Source of the DNA: Nitriliruptoraceae bacterium
GTDB lineage: Bacteria; Actinomycetota; Nitriliruptoria; Nitriliruptorales; Nitriliruptoraceae
Length of the DNA stretch: 64,000 bases
NCBI GenBank assembly: GCA_003565155.1
Contig: PXDB01000053.1
Coordinates: 1 to 64,000 of the forward strand
Direction: 5' to 3'
This document shows, piece by piece, positions 8,621 through 16,532 of this stretch (positions are counted from its first letter, which is position 1; each line of letters starts with the position of its first letter). The notes under the pieces were generated by a model. It saw nothing but the letters and a program-made list of their open reading frames with translations. It ran no database searches and had not been told where the DNA came from. The position numbers and the translations under genes were made by a program.

Positions 8621-8741
8621 TCGACGACAGGTGGCGACCGTTCGGTCGACGACAGCTGGCGACCGTTCGGTCGACGACAGCTAGCGACCGTTCGGTCGAC
8701 GACAGCTAGCGACCGTTCGGTCGACGACAGCTGGCGACCGG
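8621..8741. repeat. Five tandem 25-bp repeats with internal inverted repeat
   Basis: Units begin at 8621, 8646, 8671, 8696 and 8721. The consensus is TCGACGACAGCTRGCGACC followed by GTTCGG. Copies 1-4 are nearly identical and the fifth is cut after about 21 bases at the stop of the PHP gene. Each full unit joins to the next through CGACCG-TT-CGGTCG, a 6-bp perfect inverted repeat with a two-base centre. Variation is confined to one or two positions (GTGG in unit 1, CTGG or CTAG elsewhere). The array sits directly upstream of the promoter for the FHA-LuxR/ParA/zinc-ribbon operon, where operator or centromere iterons would lie. Confidence 0.95.
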
Positions 8742-9581
8742 TCAGACGATCCGCCGCTGACGCAGGGCCTCCACCTGCGCCCGCGATGTCGTCGCCCGAC
8801 CGAGCCGGTCCTCGGCCCCGCGACCGTGGTGATCGGAGCCGGCGGTCACCAGCAGACCCAGCCGCGACGCCACCGCCTCGTAGTGGCGACGCTGCTCGTC
8901 GGTGTGGTCGGGATGGTGCGCCTCGATCCCCACCAGGCCGCTGGCCACCATCCGCTCCACCACCGAGATGGGGAGACCCTTGGCACCGGAACGGTCGCCG
9001 TACAGGCCGGGGTGGGCCAGCACGGCCACACCGCCGGCGCCCACGAGCAGCTCGACCGCGCGCTCCGGAGTGACCGCGTGCTTCTCCACGTAGGCCGGAC
9101 CACCGTCGGCGAGGTAGCGGTCGAACACCTCGCGGAGATCGGCCGCCGCACCGCTCTCGACGACCGCAGCGGCGATGTGTGGTCGGCCGATCGGCGCGTC
9201 ACCGGCGAGCGCACGAACCCGCGCGAAGGTGATCGCGATGCCGAGCTCCCCGAAGCGCTCCACGATGCGCCGCGCCCGATCGGTGCGCTCGTTCCGGAGG
9301 CGGTCGAGCTCGGTGGCCAGCGGCGCGTTCCGTGGATCGACCCAGTACCCGAGGACGTGGACGCTGATCCCCTCCTCCTCGGCCGAGAACTCGGTGCCGG
9401 GCACGGCTTCGATACCGGCGGCTTCCGCGGCGTCGCGTGCCACCTCGAAGGGTGCGGTGGTGTCGTGGTCAGTGATCCCGATCCCCTCGAGGCCGAGGGC
9501 CGCGGCGGCGGCCACGTTCTCCTCGATCGTGGTGACGCCGTCGGAGTAGGTCGAGTGGGTGTGGAGGTCGTACCCGGGCAT
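8742..9581 (-). CDS. PHP-domain metal-dependent phosphoesterase
   Basis: A 279-residue PHP (polymerase and histidinol phosphatase) hydrolase. Metal-binding motifs are DLHTHSTYSDG at the N-terminus, GITDHDT near residue 40, a GTEFS motif, HVLGYW, LAHPG and TAGSDHHG at the C-terminus. Standalone relatives (YciV/RnaM type) hydrolyse 3',5'-nucleoside bisphosphates or degrade short RNA; the substrate here is not shown. The ATG overlaps by one base the stop of the upstream acyl-CoA dehydrogenase, so the two are probably co-transcribed. It ends inside the fifth 25-bp repeat. Confidence 0.87.
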   Translation of the reverse strand: MPGYDLHTHSTYSDGVTTIEENVAAAAALGLEGIGITDHDTTAPFEVARDAAEAAGIEAVPGTEFSAEEEGISVHVLGYWVDPRNAPLATELDRLRNERTDRARRIVERFGELGIAITFARVRALAGDAPIGRPHIAAAVVESGAAADLREVFDRYLADGGPAYVEKHAVTPERAVELLVGAGGVAVLAHPGLYGDRSGAKGLPISVVERMVASGLVGIEAHHPDHTDEQRRHYEAVASRLGLLVTAGSDHHGRGAEDRLGRATTSRAQVEALRQRRIV

Positions 9582-10720
9582 CAGAATGCGCTCTCGCCGG
9601 TGAGCAGCCGACCGATGATCAGGTGTTGGACCTCCGTGGTGCCCTCGTAGAGCGTGGTGACCCGGGCGTCACGCAGCAGCCGTTGGACGGGGTAGTCGTC
9701 GATGTAGCCGTACCCGCCGTGGACCTGCACGGCCCGGTCGGCGCAGCGCACGGAGGCCTCGGTGGCGAACAGTTTGGCGGTGGAGACCTCCAGCGTGCAC
9801 CGACGGTCGGCGAGCTTGGCCTCGACGACGACGTCCACCAGACCGCTGGCGGCCTGGAGGTCCACGTGGCTGGCGGCCAGCAGCTCCTGGACCAGCTGCT
9901 TGCTCGCGATCGGCCCGCCCCACTGCTGCCGCTCCGCGGCGTAGCGCAGCGACAGCTCGAGGGCCTCGCGGGCGAGCCCCACGGCTCCGGCGGCCAGGGA
10001 GAACCGGCCGTCGTCGAGGGCGGACAGCGCCACCTTCATCCCGTCGCCCGGCGCGCCCAGGATCGCAGCGTCGCCGACCTCCACCCCGGTGAGGGCGAGC
10101 TCCGCGGTGTCACCCGAACGCAGGCCGAGCTTGCCGTGGATCTGGGTCCCGACGTAACCCGGGGCGTCCTGCGGGACCAGGAAGCAGGTGATGCCGAGGT
10201 CCTCACCCTCGGCCACGGCCCGGGCCAGGACCATGGTCACCGCGCCACGGGTGCCGTTGGTGATGAAGATCTTCGCCCCGTCGATCCTCCACCGGTCACC
10301 GGTGCGGACGGCCCGGGTCGTCATCTCGGCGGGGTTGGAGCCGGCACCGGGCTCGGTGAGCCCGAAGGCGCCGAGCTCACCACGGGCGAGGCCGGGCAGC
10401 CACCGGGCCTGCTGCTCGGGCGTACCCCAGCGCAGGATCGACCGGGCGACCAGGCCGAGGTTGACCGACACCAGGGATCGCAGGGAGGAGTCGGCCGCGC
10501 CCAGCTCCTCGATCACCACCCGGTACCCGGCGGCGTCCAGGCCGGCGCCACCGTGCTCCTCGGGGATCACCGCTCCCAGCACGCCGATCTCGGCCAGACC
10601 CGGCAGCAGTTCGGCCGGGAACGCCTCGGCGCGGTCCCGCTCCCGTGCGGTGGGCCGCACATGCTCGTCACAGAACGCCCGTACCGACGCTCTGAGCGCC
10701 TCCAGCTCGTGGCTGTCCAC
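9581..10720 (-). CDS. Acyl-CoA dehydrogenase
   Basis: FAD enzyme of normal length (379 residues) that introduces the alpha-beta double bond into acyl-CoA and passes electrons to ETF. Family marks: AFGLTEPGAGSNP, KIFITNG, GLRSGDTAEL, the QVHGGYGY motif and LYEGTTEVQ, whose Glu is the usual catalytic base. The GTG at 10720 has AGGAGGT upstream; the frame remains open farther 5' but that segment is Arg/Gly-rich and not homologous. It is followed without a gap by the PHP gene. No ETF, enoyl-CoA hydratase or thiolase lies nearby, so the substrate chain length cannot be inferred. Confidence 0.92.
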   Translation of the reverse strand: MDSHELEALRASVRAFCDEHVRPTARERDRAEAFPAELLPGLAEIGVLGAVIPEEHGGAGLDAAGYRVVIEELGAADSSLRSLVSVNLGLVARSILRWGTPEQQARWLPGLARGELGAFGLTEPGAGSNPAEMTTRAVRTGDRWRIDGAKIFITNGTRGAVTMVLARAVAEGEDLGITCFLVPQDAPGYVGTQIHGKLGLRSGDTAELALTGVEVGDAAILGAPGDGMKVALSALDDGRFSLAAGAVGLAREALELSLRYAAERQQWGGPIASKQLVQELLAASHVDLQAASGLVDVVVEAKLADRRCTLEVSTAKLFATEASVRCADRAVQVHGGYGYIDDYPVQRLLRDARVTTLYEGTTEVQHLIIGRLLTGESAF

Positions 10721-10869
10721 CGCACCACCTCCTGCAGCCAGGCACACACGCGCCGGTGCCCGGTACCGCCCACGCCGGTGCCCACCGCTGCGGTCACCGT
10801 AGCGCCGCCGGCTTCCGCTCCCACGCTCGGTGGTGCCACCGCGGAGCGAGGCGCCACATACGGCGCCGC

Positions 10870-10875
10870 TACGCT
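10870..10875 (+). promoter_or_regulatory. Candidate -10 box (TACGCT) with nearby GGCGCC pair
   Basis: TACGCT lies 40 bases before the ATG at 10915. Two copies of the palindrome GGCGCC (10850-10855 and 10862-10867), six bases apart, end just upstream and could form an operator. Divergent acyl-CoA dehydrogenase transcription starts on the other side. Confidence 0.4.
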
Positions 10876-10914
10876 GCGGGGCGCCGCCACCCACCGTCGA
10901 CGATCGAGCCGCGC

Positions 10915-11688
10915 ATGTCCCGGGTCAAGCTGCTGTCGGGGATGGCCTACGACCTCGAGCAACACGAGTCCAGCGGCGTCGCCGACCCGGTCATCCGGGT
11001 CAGGGGTGAGCTGCCCGGCGGCTCCCAGCCCTTCGCGCTCCACGGCGTCTACAAGGGCTCGCAGGGGATGTACGAGGAGGTGCTCGCCATCGCCGACCCC
11101 GAGGGCGAGGTGATCTGGGAGTCACAGCCCCGCGTGATCGAGCTCCGCGGCGAGATGTTCGAGGATCTGTTCCGTCGGACCATCCGAGACCGCATCGAGA
11201 TCACCTCGAACCGCGAGCACACCCTGGCCTACTACCTCGACGGGCAGCTCGTGGCACGGGTGCCGGTGTTCATCGACGCACCGGAGTCGGTCCAGGCCAG
11301 CGGGGTCCTGCTCGAGGCCGCCGAGACCGCCCTGAAGAAGGGAGCGATCGTGTGGCTGACGATCCCGCAGCCGGACGGCACGGCACTGACCCGTCCCGCG
11401 TGGTACGTGCAGCAGGGCACGACCCTCTTCGTGCTCAAGGGGCCTGCGGAGCAGGAGCTCCCCGGCCTCGAGCGGGCACGGGAGGTGACGGTCACCGTCA
11501 AGTCCAAGGACATCAAGGCCACGATCGGCCGGATGACGGCCGCCGTGCGGGTGGTCACCGACGATGAGGAGTTCGAGCGGGTGGCCACCATGGGGATGGG
11601 CACCCGACTGAACCTCCGTGACGGTGAGGCCGCGCTCCAACGCTGGAAGGACACCTGCACCCTGGTGGAGCTGACCCCGCGCGGTTGA
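10915..11688 (+). CDS. Conserved hypothetical protein, possible split-barrel C-terminal half
   Basis: A 257-residue soluble protein I cannot name. The N-terminal half is beta-rich (RVRGELPGG, ALHGVYKGS). The second half (from about residue 120) contains TRPAWYVQQGTTLFVLKG and a VTVTVKSKD stretch that resemble the strands of pyridoxamine-oxidase-like FMN split barrels, but no clear flavin motif is visible. No signal peptide or membrane segment. It starts at an ATG without a strong ribosome site, about 35 bases after a TACGCT box. Monocistronic, convergent with an LppM-like lipoprotein. Confidence 0.6.
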   Translation: MSRVKLLSGMAYDLEQHESSGVADPVIRVRGELPGGSQPFALHGVYKGSQGMYEEVLAIADPEGEVIWESQPRVIELRGEMFEDLFRRTIRDRIEITSNREHTLAYYLDGQLVARVPVFIDAPESVQASGVLLEAAETALKKGAIVWLTIPQPDGTALTRPAWYVQQGTTLFVLKGPAEQELPGLERAREVTVTVKSKDIKATIGRMTAAVRVVTDDEEFERVATMGMGTRLNLRDGEAALQRWKDTCTLVELTPRG

Positions 11689-11717
11689 GGGTTCCCGCGC
11701 TCCGTCGGCAGCGCCGC

Positions 11718-12500
11718 TCAGGCCGACCCGGCCCGCTCCGCGCCACGCCTGCGGCCGAGCAGCACCAGGCCGACGCCGAGCAGCAGCACCGCACCGCCGA
11801 TCGCGAGCCACGTACCCACGTCGGTGGGGATGCGCGACCACCAGGGCGGCGGCCCGGAGACCACCTCGAAGCGCCGCAGCTCGTCACCGGTGACATCGAT
11901 GCGGACCGTGTCCCCGTCGAGCAGGAACCCGTCGTGGTCCTCGACCGGACCCGGCATCACCACCTCGACACCGACCGTCACGGCCTCCTCCACCACCGCA
12001 GCGAGCTCCGCGGCACCGTCCCCGAGGGCTTCCCCGTCCACGGTCAACCCGGAGGTCGTGGGAGGCCGGAAGCGGGCGGTGCCGGACAGCCGCCCCCGCT
12101 GGTCCACCACCTCGGCGCTGTCGAGGTCCAACTCCAGCATCGGGTCCTCGGGCGCCAACCCCGTAACCAGCCCCGCGTACACCTCGGGCAGCGCCGCCGC
12201 ATCTGCGAGCTCCCGGCGCAACGTCACGGTCAACCCGCCGTCCTCCTCGCGGACACGGAACAGCTCCCACTGCTCCTCCGCAGCTGCCACGGCGGCGAGC
12301 TCCGCGGTCGGGTCCACACCGAGGGCGTCGAGCTCGGCCAGCATCCGCGGATCGAAGCGTGCCTCCAACCCGGCGACCGCGCTGCCGTCGGCCCGCAACT
12401 CGACGGGTGCCACCAGATCCATCCGGCACCCCAGCAGCAGCAGCAGCGCGGCTGCCGCCATGAAGACCGTGCGGACCACGGTGGTGCTGGCGCGTAGCAT
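11718..12500 (-). CDS. LppM-like membrane-anchored lipoprotein
   Basis: A 260-residue exported protein. A hydrophobic signal segment ends in the lipobox LLLGC, giving a lipidated cysteine at about residue 25. A C-terminal membrane helix (WLAIGGAVLLLGVGLVLLG) is followed by RRRGAERA, so the protein would be anchored at both ends with the domain outside. Layout and the CRMDLVAPVELRADGSA start of the mature part resemble the actinobacterial LppM group; identity is moderate-confidence recognition. An alternative GTG start lies at 12518; the ATG at 12500 gives the more usual signal peptide. Neither has a strong Shine-Dalgarno. Function unknown. Confidence 0.6.
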   Translation of the reverse strand: MLRASTTVVRTVFMAAAALLLLLGCRMDLVAPVELRADGSAVAGLEARFDPRMLAELDALGVDPTAELAAVAAAEEQWELFRVREEDGGLTVTLRRELADAAALPEVYAGLVTGLAPEDPMLELDLDSAEVVDQRGRLSGTARFRPPTTSGLTVDGEALGDGAAELAAVVEEAVTVGVEVVMPGPVEDHDGFLLDGDTVRIDVTGDELRRFEVVSGPPPWWSRIPTDVGTWLAIGGAVLLLGVGLVLLGRRRGAERAGSA

Positions 12501-12575
12501 GCGGCCGGTCCCGGTCACAGGGGCTGGGGTCGCGGCAGGCTACCGGCCCCCCGCAGCACCCCAACCAGGGAGGCG

Positions 12576-14327
12576 ATGGTGAGCTCCGAGCCGCCCAGTT
12601 CCTTCGTCCCACCGCCGGCAGACGACGAGCAACAGAACGGACCGGCGCGCGGTCGACGGCGTCGCATCGGCGAGCTGCTGGTGGACGCCGGGGTCATCGA
12701 CGACGAGCAGCTGCGCGAGGCACTGTCGACCTCACCCCCGGGGGAACGACTCGGACAGACCCTCATCCGGCTCGGCATGGTGGACGAGCCGCAGGTGGCG
12801 CACGCGCTGGCGAGCCAGCTCGGCATCGAGGTGGTCGACCTCACCGGTATGACCCCGCAGCCCCACGCGGTGGACCGGGTTCCCGCGCGGCTGGCGGAGC
12901 GCCACCAGCTCGTGCCGCTCAGCCTCGAGGACGGCGTGCTCACCGTGGCGATGGCCGACCCCGCCGACGTCGTAGCCGTGGACGACATCCGGGTCGTGGC
13001 CGGGGTGCGCGGGGTACGGAAGCTGGCCGCGCCCACCTCCGACATCGACCATGCACGCCGCCGCGCGTACCGCCACGATGCGCAGCAGGATGTGATCGAG
13101 GACGCGGCGGCCGAGGAGGTCGAGCTCGGCGAGGTCGAGGAGGAGGACGAGGAGCAGCCCGTGGTCCGGCTGGTGTCCTCCCTGATCAGCGAGGCCGTGA
13201 CCGCGCGGGCGAGCGACATCCACGTCGAACCCCACGCCGAGGGGGTCCAGGTCCGTCTCCGGGTGGACGGTGGGCTGAAGTCCTCGATGGACCTCCCACG
13301 GGCGCTGGGCCGCCAGGCCATCTCGCGACTGAAGATCATGGCGGCCCTCGACATCGCGGAACGTCGGCTGCCCCAGGACGGGCGTGCGGCAACGCGCGTC
13401 GACGGGCGGAAGGTGGACCTGCGCGTGTCCACGATGCCGACCCTGCACGGGGAGACGGTGGTCCTGCGTGTCCTTCCCCAGGGCACGGAACTGGTGTCGC
13501 TGTCGGCGTTGGGGCTGTCGGAGCGCACACGGACACCCCTCACCGACGCGCTACAGCGTCCGCAGGGCCTGGTGCTGGTCACCGGACCCACGGGATCGGG
13601 AAAGACCACCACCCTCTACGCCGGGCTCGCCGAGGTGTCCGACCCCACCCGCAACGTCCTCACCCTCGAGGACCCGGTGGAGGTCCAGCTGCCGGGGGTG
13701 AACCAGACCCAGATCGAGCCACGGATCGGCCTGACCTTCGCACGCGGCCTGCGGCACGTCCTCCGGCAGGACCCCGACGTGGTGCTGGTCGGTGAGATCC
13801 GGGATCGGGAGACCGCCCAGCTGGCCGTCGAAGCGTCCTTCACCGGCCACCTCGTGCTGGCGACGCTGCACACCAACGACGCACCCTCGGCCGTGGCACG
13901 GCTCGTTGACCTCGGCGCGGACCCCTTCCTCATCGCCTCCTCCCTGCTGCTGGTGCTCGCACAGCGGCTGGGGCGACGGGTGTGCGCGCGCTGCGCCGCG
14001 CCGGATCGACCGCCCCGGGAGCTCCTGGAGCGCCTCGGTCCTCCCACCGACGAACAGCGCGCGGCGGTTGGTCCTGACCTCCGGCGCGGGAAGGGGTGTC
14101 GGGCCTGCGAGGACACCGGGACCCACGGTCGGATCGCGATCACCGAACTCCTCCGGGTCACACCTCCCCTGCGTGAACTGGTGGTGGAACGGGCCGCGGA
14201 GCGCCGACTCGCTGAGCAGGCCGCCCGCGATGGCCTCGTCACGCTGCGCCAGGACGCGGCAGACCGTGCATGGCGCGGGGAGATCACCGCAGCGGAGGCG
14301 GTCCGGGTCACACCCGACCCCGGCTGA
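12576..14327 (+). CDS. PilB/GspE-type secretion or pilus assembly ATPase
   Basis: A 583-residue traffic ATPase. The N-terminal MshEN-like domain (about residues 28-160) is followed by an acidic linker, then the ATPase core with Walker A GPTGSGKTT near 337, an Asp box (LTLEDPVE), Walker B VVLVGEIRD and a His box (ATLHTND). A four-cysteine zinc site (CARC and CRAC) is typical of PilB/GspE. It drives extension of type IV pili or type II pseudopili from the cytoplasmic face. The ribosome site AGGGAGG fits a GTG at 12579 slightly better than the ATG at 12576. No pilin, PilC, PilT or prepilin peptidase gene is nearby, so the rest of the machine must be elsewhere if it exists. Confidence 0.9.
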   Translation: MVSSEPPSSFVPPPADDEQQNGPARGRRRRIGELLVDAGVIDDEQLREALSTSPPGERLGQTLIRLGMVDEPQVAHALASQLGIEVVDLTGMTPQPHAVDRVPARLAERHQLVPLSLEDGVLTVAMADPADVVAVDDIRVVAGVRGVRKLAAPTSDIDHARRRAYRHDAQQDVIEDAAAEEVELGEVEEEDEEQPVVRLVSSLISEAVTARASDIHVEPHAEGVQVRLRVDGGLKSSMDLPRALGRQAISRLKIMAALDIAERRLPQDGRAATRVDGRKVDLRVSTMPTLHGETVVLRVLPQGTELVSLSALGLSERTRTPLTDALQRPQGLVLVTGPTGSGKTTTLYAGLAEVSDPTRNVLTLEDPVEVQLPGVNQTQIEPRIGLTFARGLRHVLRQDPDVVLVGEIRDRETAQLAVEASFTGHLVLATLHTNDAPSAVARLVDLGADPFLIASSLLLVLAQRLGRRVCARCAAPDRPPRELLERLGPPTDEQRAAVGPDLRRGKGCRACEDTGTHGRIAITELLRVTPPLRELVVERAAERRLAEQAARDGLVTLRQDAADRAWRGEITAAEAVRVTPDPG

Positions 14328-14339
14328 GGGGGCTGTCGC

Positions 14340-14345
14340 TACCCT
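14340..14345 (+). promoter_or_regulatory. Candidate -10 box (TACCCT) for mrp
   Basis: TACCCT lies 43 bases upstream of the GTG at 14383, just after the stop of the PilB-like gene, so mrp is probably transcribed from its own promoter with a leader of about 30 bases. Confidence 0.45.
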
Positions 14346-14382
14346 CGCCACCCGCCCGCATCCCCGTCGACGGAGCCCGCAG

Positions 14383-15498
14383 GTGCCCACCACCGACCAG
14401 GTCATGGAGGTCCTCGCAGAGGTCGAGGATCCGGAGATCAACAAGACGATCACCGAGCTCGGGATGGTCGAGGACATCGCCATCGAAGGGTCCCGGGTCG
14501 GCGTGAAGATCAAGCTCACGATCCCGGGCTGCCCGCTGAAGGACCGGATCACCAAGGATGTCACCGCCGCCGTCTCCCGCCTCGACGACGTGGACGACGT
14601 GCAGGTGGTCTTCGGGTCGATGACCGATGAGGAGCGCCAGCAGCTCTCCGCCAACCTACGCGCCGAACGTGGGGCGGCGAACCCGGAGATGGAGATCCCC
14701 TTCGCCAACGCCGACTCCCCCACCAAGGTGATCGCCATCGCCTCCGGCAAGGGGGGCGTGGGCAAGTCCTCGGTCACCGTCAACCTCGCCGCTGCCCTCG
14801 CCCAGCAGGGCTTGCGGGTCGGGGTCATGGACGCCGACATCTGGGGCTACTCGGTCCCGCGGATGTTCGGGGTGACGGGCAAGCCGGTCGCCTTCGACGG
14901 CATGGTGATGCCGTTGCAGGCCCACGGCTGCAAGGTGATCTCGATCGGCTTCTTCACCGACCCGGACCGCTCGGTCATCTGGCGCGGACCCATGCTCCAC
15001 CGCGCGCTGCAGCAGTTCCTGTCCGACGTCCACTGGGGCGAGCTCGATGTGCTGCTCTGCGATCTGCCGCCGGGCACCGGCGACATCGCCATCTCGCTCG
15101 CGCAGATGCTGCCCAACGCCGACATGCTGGTGGTCACCACCCCCCAGCAGGCGGCCCAGAAGGTGGCGCTGCGTGCCGGGAAGGCGACGGAGCAGACGGG
15201 CATGGCGGTCGCCGGCGTGATCGAGAACATGGCCGGGTTCACCGACCCGGTCAGCGGTGAGGTGCACGAGATCTTCGGCTCGGGCGGCGGCCAGGAACTC
15301 GCCGGGGCCCTCGAGACGGACCTGCTCGGGCGCATCCCGCTCGACCCGCGGATGGTGGAGGGCAGCGACGCCGGGGTGCCGATGGTGCTCTCGCACCCCG
15401 ACGCGCCCGCCTCCAAGGCCATCACCGAGATCGCCGAGCAGGTCGGGGCCCGATCCCGCTCCGTCGTCGGGCGCAGCCTGCCGCTGACGGTCTCCTAG
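14383..15498 (+). CDS. mrp: Mrp/ApbC (NBP35-type) iron-sulfur carrier ATPase
   Basis: A 371-residue P-loop protein that binds and transfers Fe-S clusters in the cytoplasm. An N-terminal MIP18/DUF59 domain (about residues 1-90, with the conserved Cys in IPGCPLKD) precedes the ATPase with GKGGVGKSS near residue 120 and DLPPGTGD. The CxxC pair found in many relatives near the C-terminus is absent here (MAGFTDPVSGE); as I recall the mycobacterial Mrp also lacks it. GTG start with GGAG upstream. The stop overlaps the convergent PAP2 gene by four bases. Together with htrA and tatB this recalls the mycobacterial Rv1220c-Rv1229c region. Confidence 0.92.
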   Translation: MPTTDQVMEVLAEVEDPEINKTITELGMVEDIAIEGSRVGVKIKLTIPGCPLKDRITKDVTAAVSRLDDVDDVQVVFGSMTDEERQQLSANLRAERGAANPEMEIPFANADSPTKVIAIASGKGGVGKSSVTVNLAAALAQQGLRVGVMDADIWGYSVPRMFGVTGKPVAFDGMVMPLQAHGCKVISIGFFTDPDRSVIWRGPMLHRALQQFLSDVHWGELDVLLCDLPPGTGDIAISLAQMLPNADMLVVTTPQQAAQKVALRAGKATEQTGMAVAGVIENMAGFTDPVSGEVHEIFGSGGGQELAGALETDLLGRIPLDPRMVEGSDAGVPMVLSHPDAPASKAITEIAEQVGARSRSVVGRSLPLTVS

Positions 15499-16100
15499 CC
15501 GCCCGCCCCGGCGCGGCGCAGGCCCGCGGCCAACTCGGCGGCGACCAGGCCGACGCCCCACCCCGCGAGCACGTCGCTCGCGTGGTGGACACCCACCGCC
15601 ACACGGGAGGCGCCCACGCCCACAGCGGCGGCGGCGAGCAGCACGGCGGGCGGCCCGGCACCACGGCCAAGCGCCACCGCCGTCGCCGCCGCCAGGGCGG
15701 CGTGCCCGGAGGGCCAGGAGGATCCCGCGGGGGGCGCGACCAGCCGGGGTGCCGTCCCACGCTGGTAGGGCCGGGTTCGGCCGAGCGCCGGCTTGACCGC
15801 CTGGGCGAGCAACCACGCGGCACCTCCCGCGGCAGCCACCTCCCCCGCGAGCCGGCGGTGGCCGGTGGCCAGGAGACCGGCTGACATGCCAGCGAGGGCG
15901 AAGCTGGAACCGAGATCGGTGACCATGCCCAGCACCGCATCTCCCCGCCGCGGGACGGGCCGGGCGAGTGCGGCCTCCACCCGTGCGTCAACGGGATCCG
16001 CGGCCCCACTGCGCACCGCGATGTAGGACCCCACCACCGCTGCCACACCGATCAGGGCGGGCAGGGCGCGGGGGCCCGGCACACCTCGCCGCGACGTCAC
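15495..16100 (-). CDS. PAP2-family membrane phosphatase
   Basis: A 201-residue integral membrane phosphatase. The three catalytic motifs are present: KPALGRTRP, SSWPSGHAA and SRVAVGVHHASDVLAG, with the expected Lys, Arg, His and Asp residues. About five hydrophobic segments. Family members dephosphorylate lipid phosphates such as phosphatidic acid, phosphatidylglycerol phosphate or polyprenyl pyrophosphate on the outer face; this substrate is unknown. Its GTG overlaps the tatB stop by four bases, so it is probably the third gene of htrA-tatB-PAP2. It ends tail-to-tail with mrp. Confidence 0.85.
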   Translation of the reverse strand: MTSRRGVPGPRALPALIGVAAVVGSYIAVRSGAADPVDARVEAALARPVPRRGDAVLGMVTDLGSSFALAGMSAGLLATGHRRLAGEVAAAGGAAWLLAQAVKPALGRTRPYQRGTAPRLVAPPAGSSWPSGHAALAAATAVALGRGAGPPAVLLAAAAVGVGASRVAVGVHHASDVLAGWGVGLVAAELAAGLRRAGAGG

Positions 16101-16471
16101 GTCGCCTCGGGGTCGAAGGGCGGTGGGTCGTCATCGTCCCGGACGGGCAGGCGCATCACCGGCTCGCTCGGACGCGACGACCCGGCGCTGGCGGTGGTCC
16201 CGGCCGCCCCGTCGACCAACCCGGTGACCTCACGCACCCCCCGCCGCACGTCGGACCGTGCCCCGTCGAGGTCGTGCTTGAGGGTCTTGAGCTCCGCCTG
16301 GAGCTGCTGGATCTCGCTGAGGCGCTTGAGCTCCGCCACGTTGCGGGAGGTCTCGCTCCGCAGCTTGGTGATCCAGCGCGCCGCGGTACGCGCCATCTCC
16401 GGCAGGCGGTCGGGGCCGAACACCAACAGCGCGATGACGGCGATGACGAGCAGTTCCTGTGGGCCCGGCAC
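16097..16471 (-). CDS. tatB: Twin-arginine translocase subunit TatB
   Basis: A 124-residue Tat component: an N-terminal membrane helix (about residues 6-20) ending in the FGPDRLPE hinge, an amphipathic helix (MARTAARWITKLR), a charged coiled region up to about 90 and an acidic tail (DDDDPPPFDPE). TatB with TatC recognises twin-arginine signal peptides of folded exported proteins. TatB rather than TatA is chosen from the P-D/E-x-L-P hinge, the length and the htrA neighbourhood. GTG start; 61 bp after htrA and overlapping the PAP2 gene. tatA and tatC are not in this window. Confidence 0.85.
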   Translation of the reverse strand: MPGPQELLVIAVIALLVFGPDRLPEMARTAARWITKLRSETSRNVAELKRLSEIQQLQAELKTLKHDLDGARSDVRRGVREVTGLVDGAAGTTASAGSSRPSEPVMRLPVRDDDDPPPFDPEAT

Positions 16472-16532
16472 CTGCAGCGCTCCTGCCGACCGGCGGGGTC
16501 ACCTTCCGGTCGTGAGGGTAGCCCCGATCGGG

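Noticed and set aside
8621-8741. CRISPR array
   Set aside because: The repeats are directly tandem with no spacers, and no cas genes are present.
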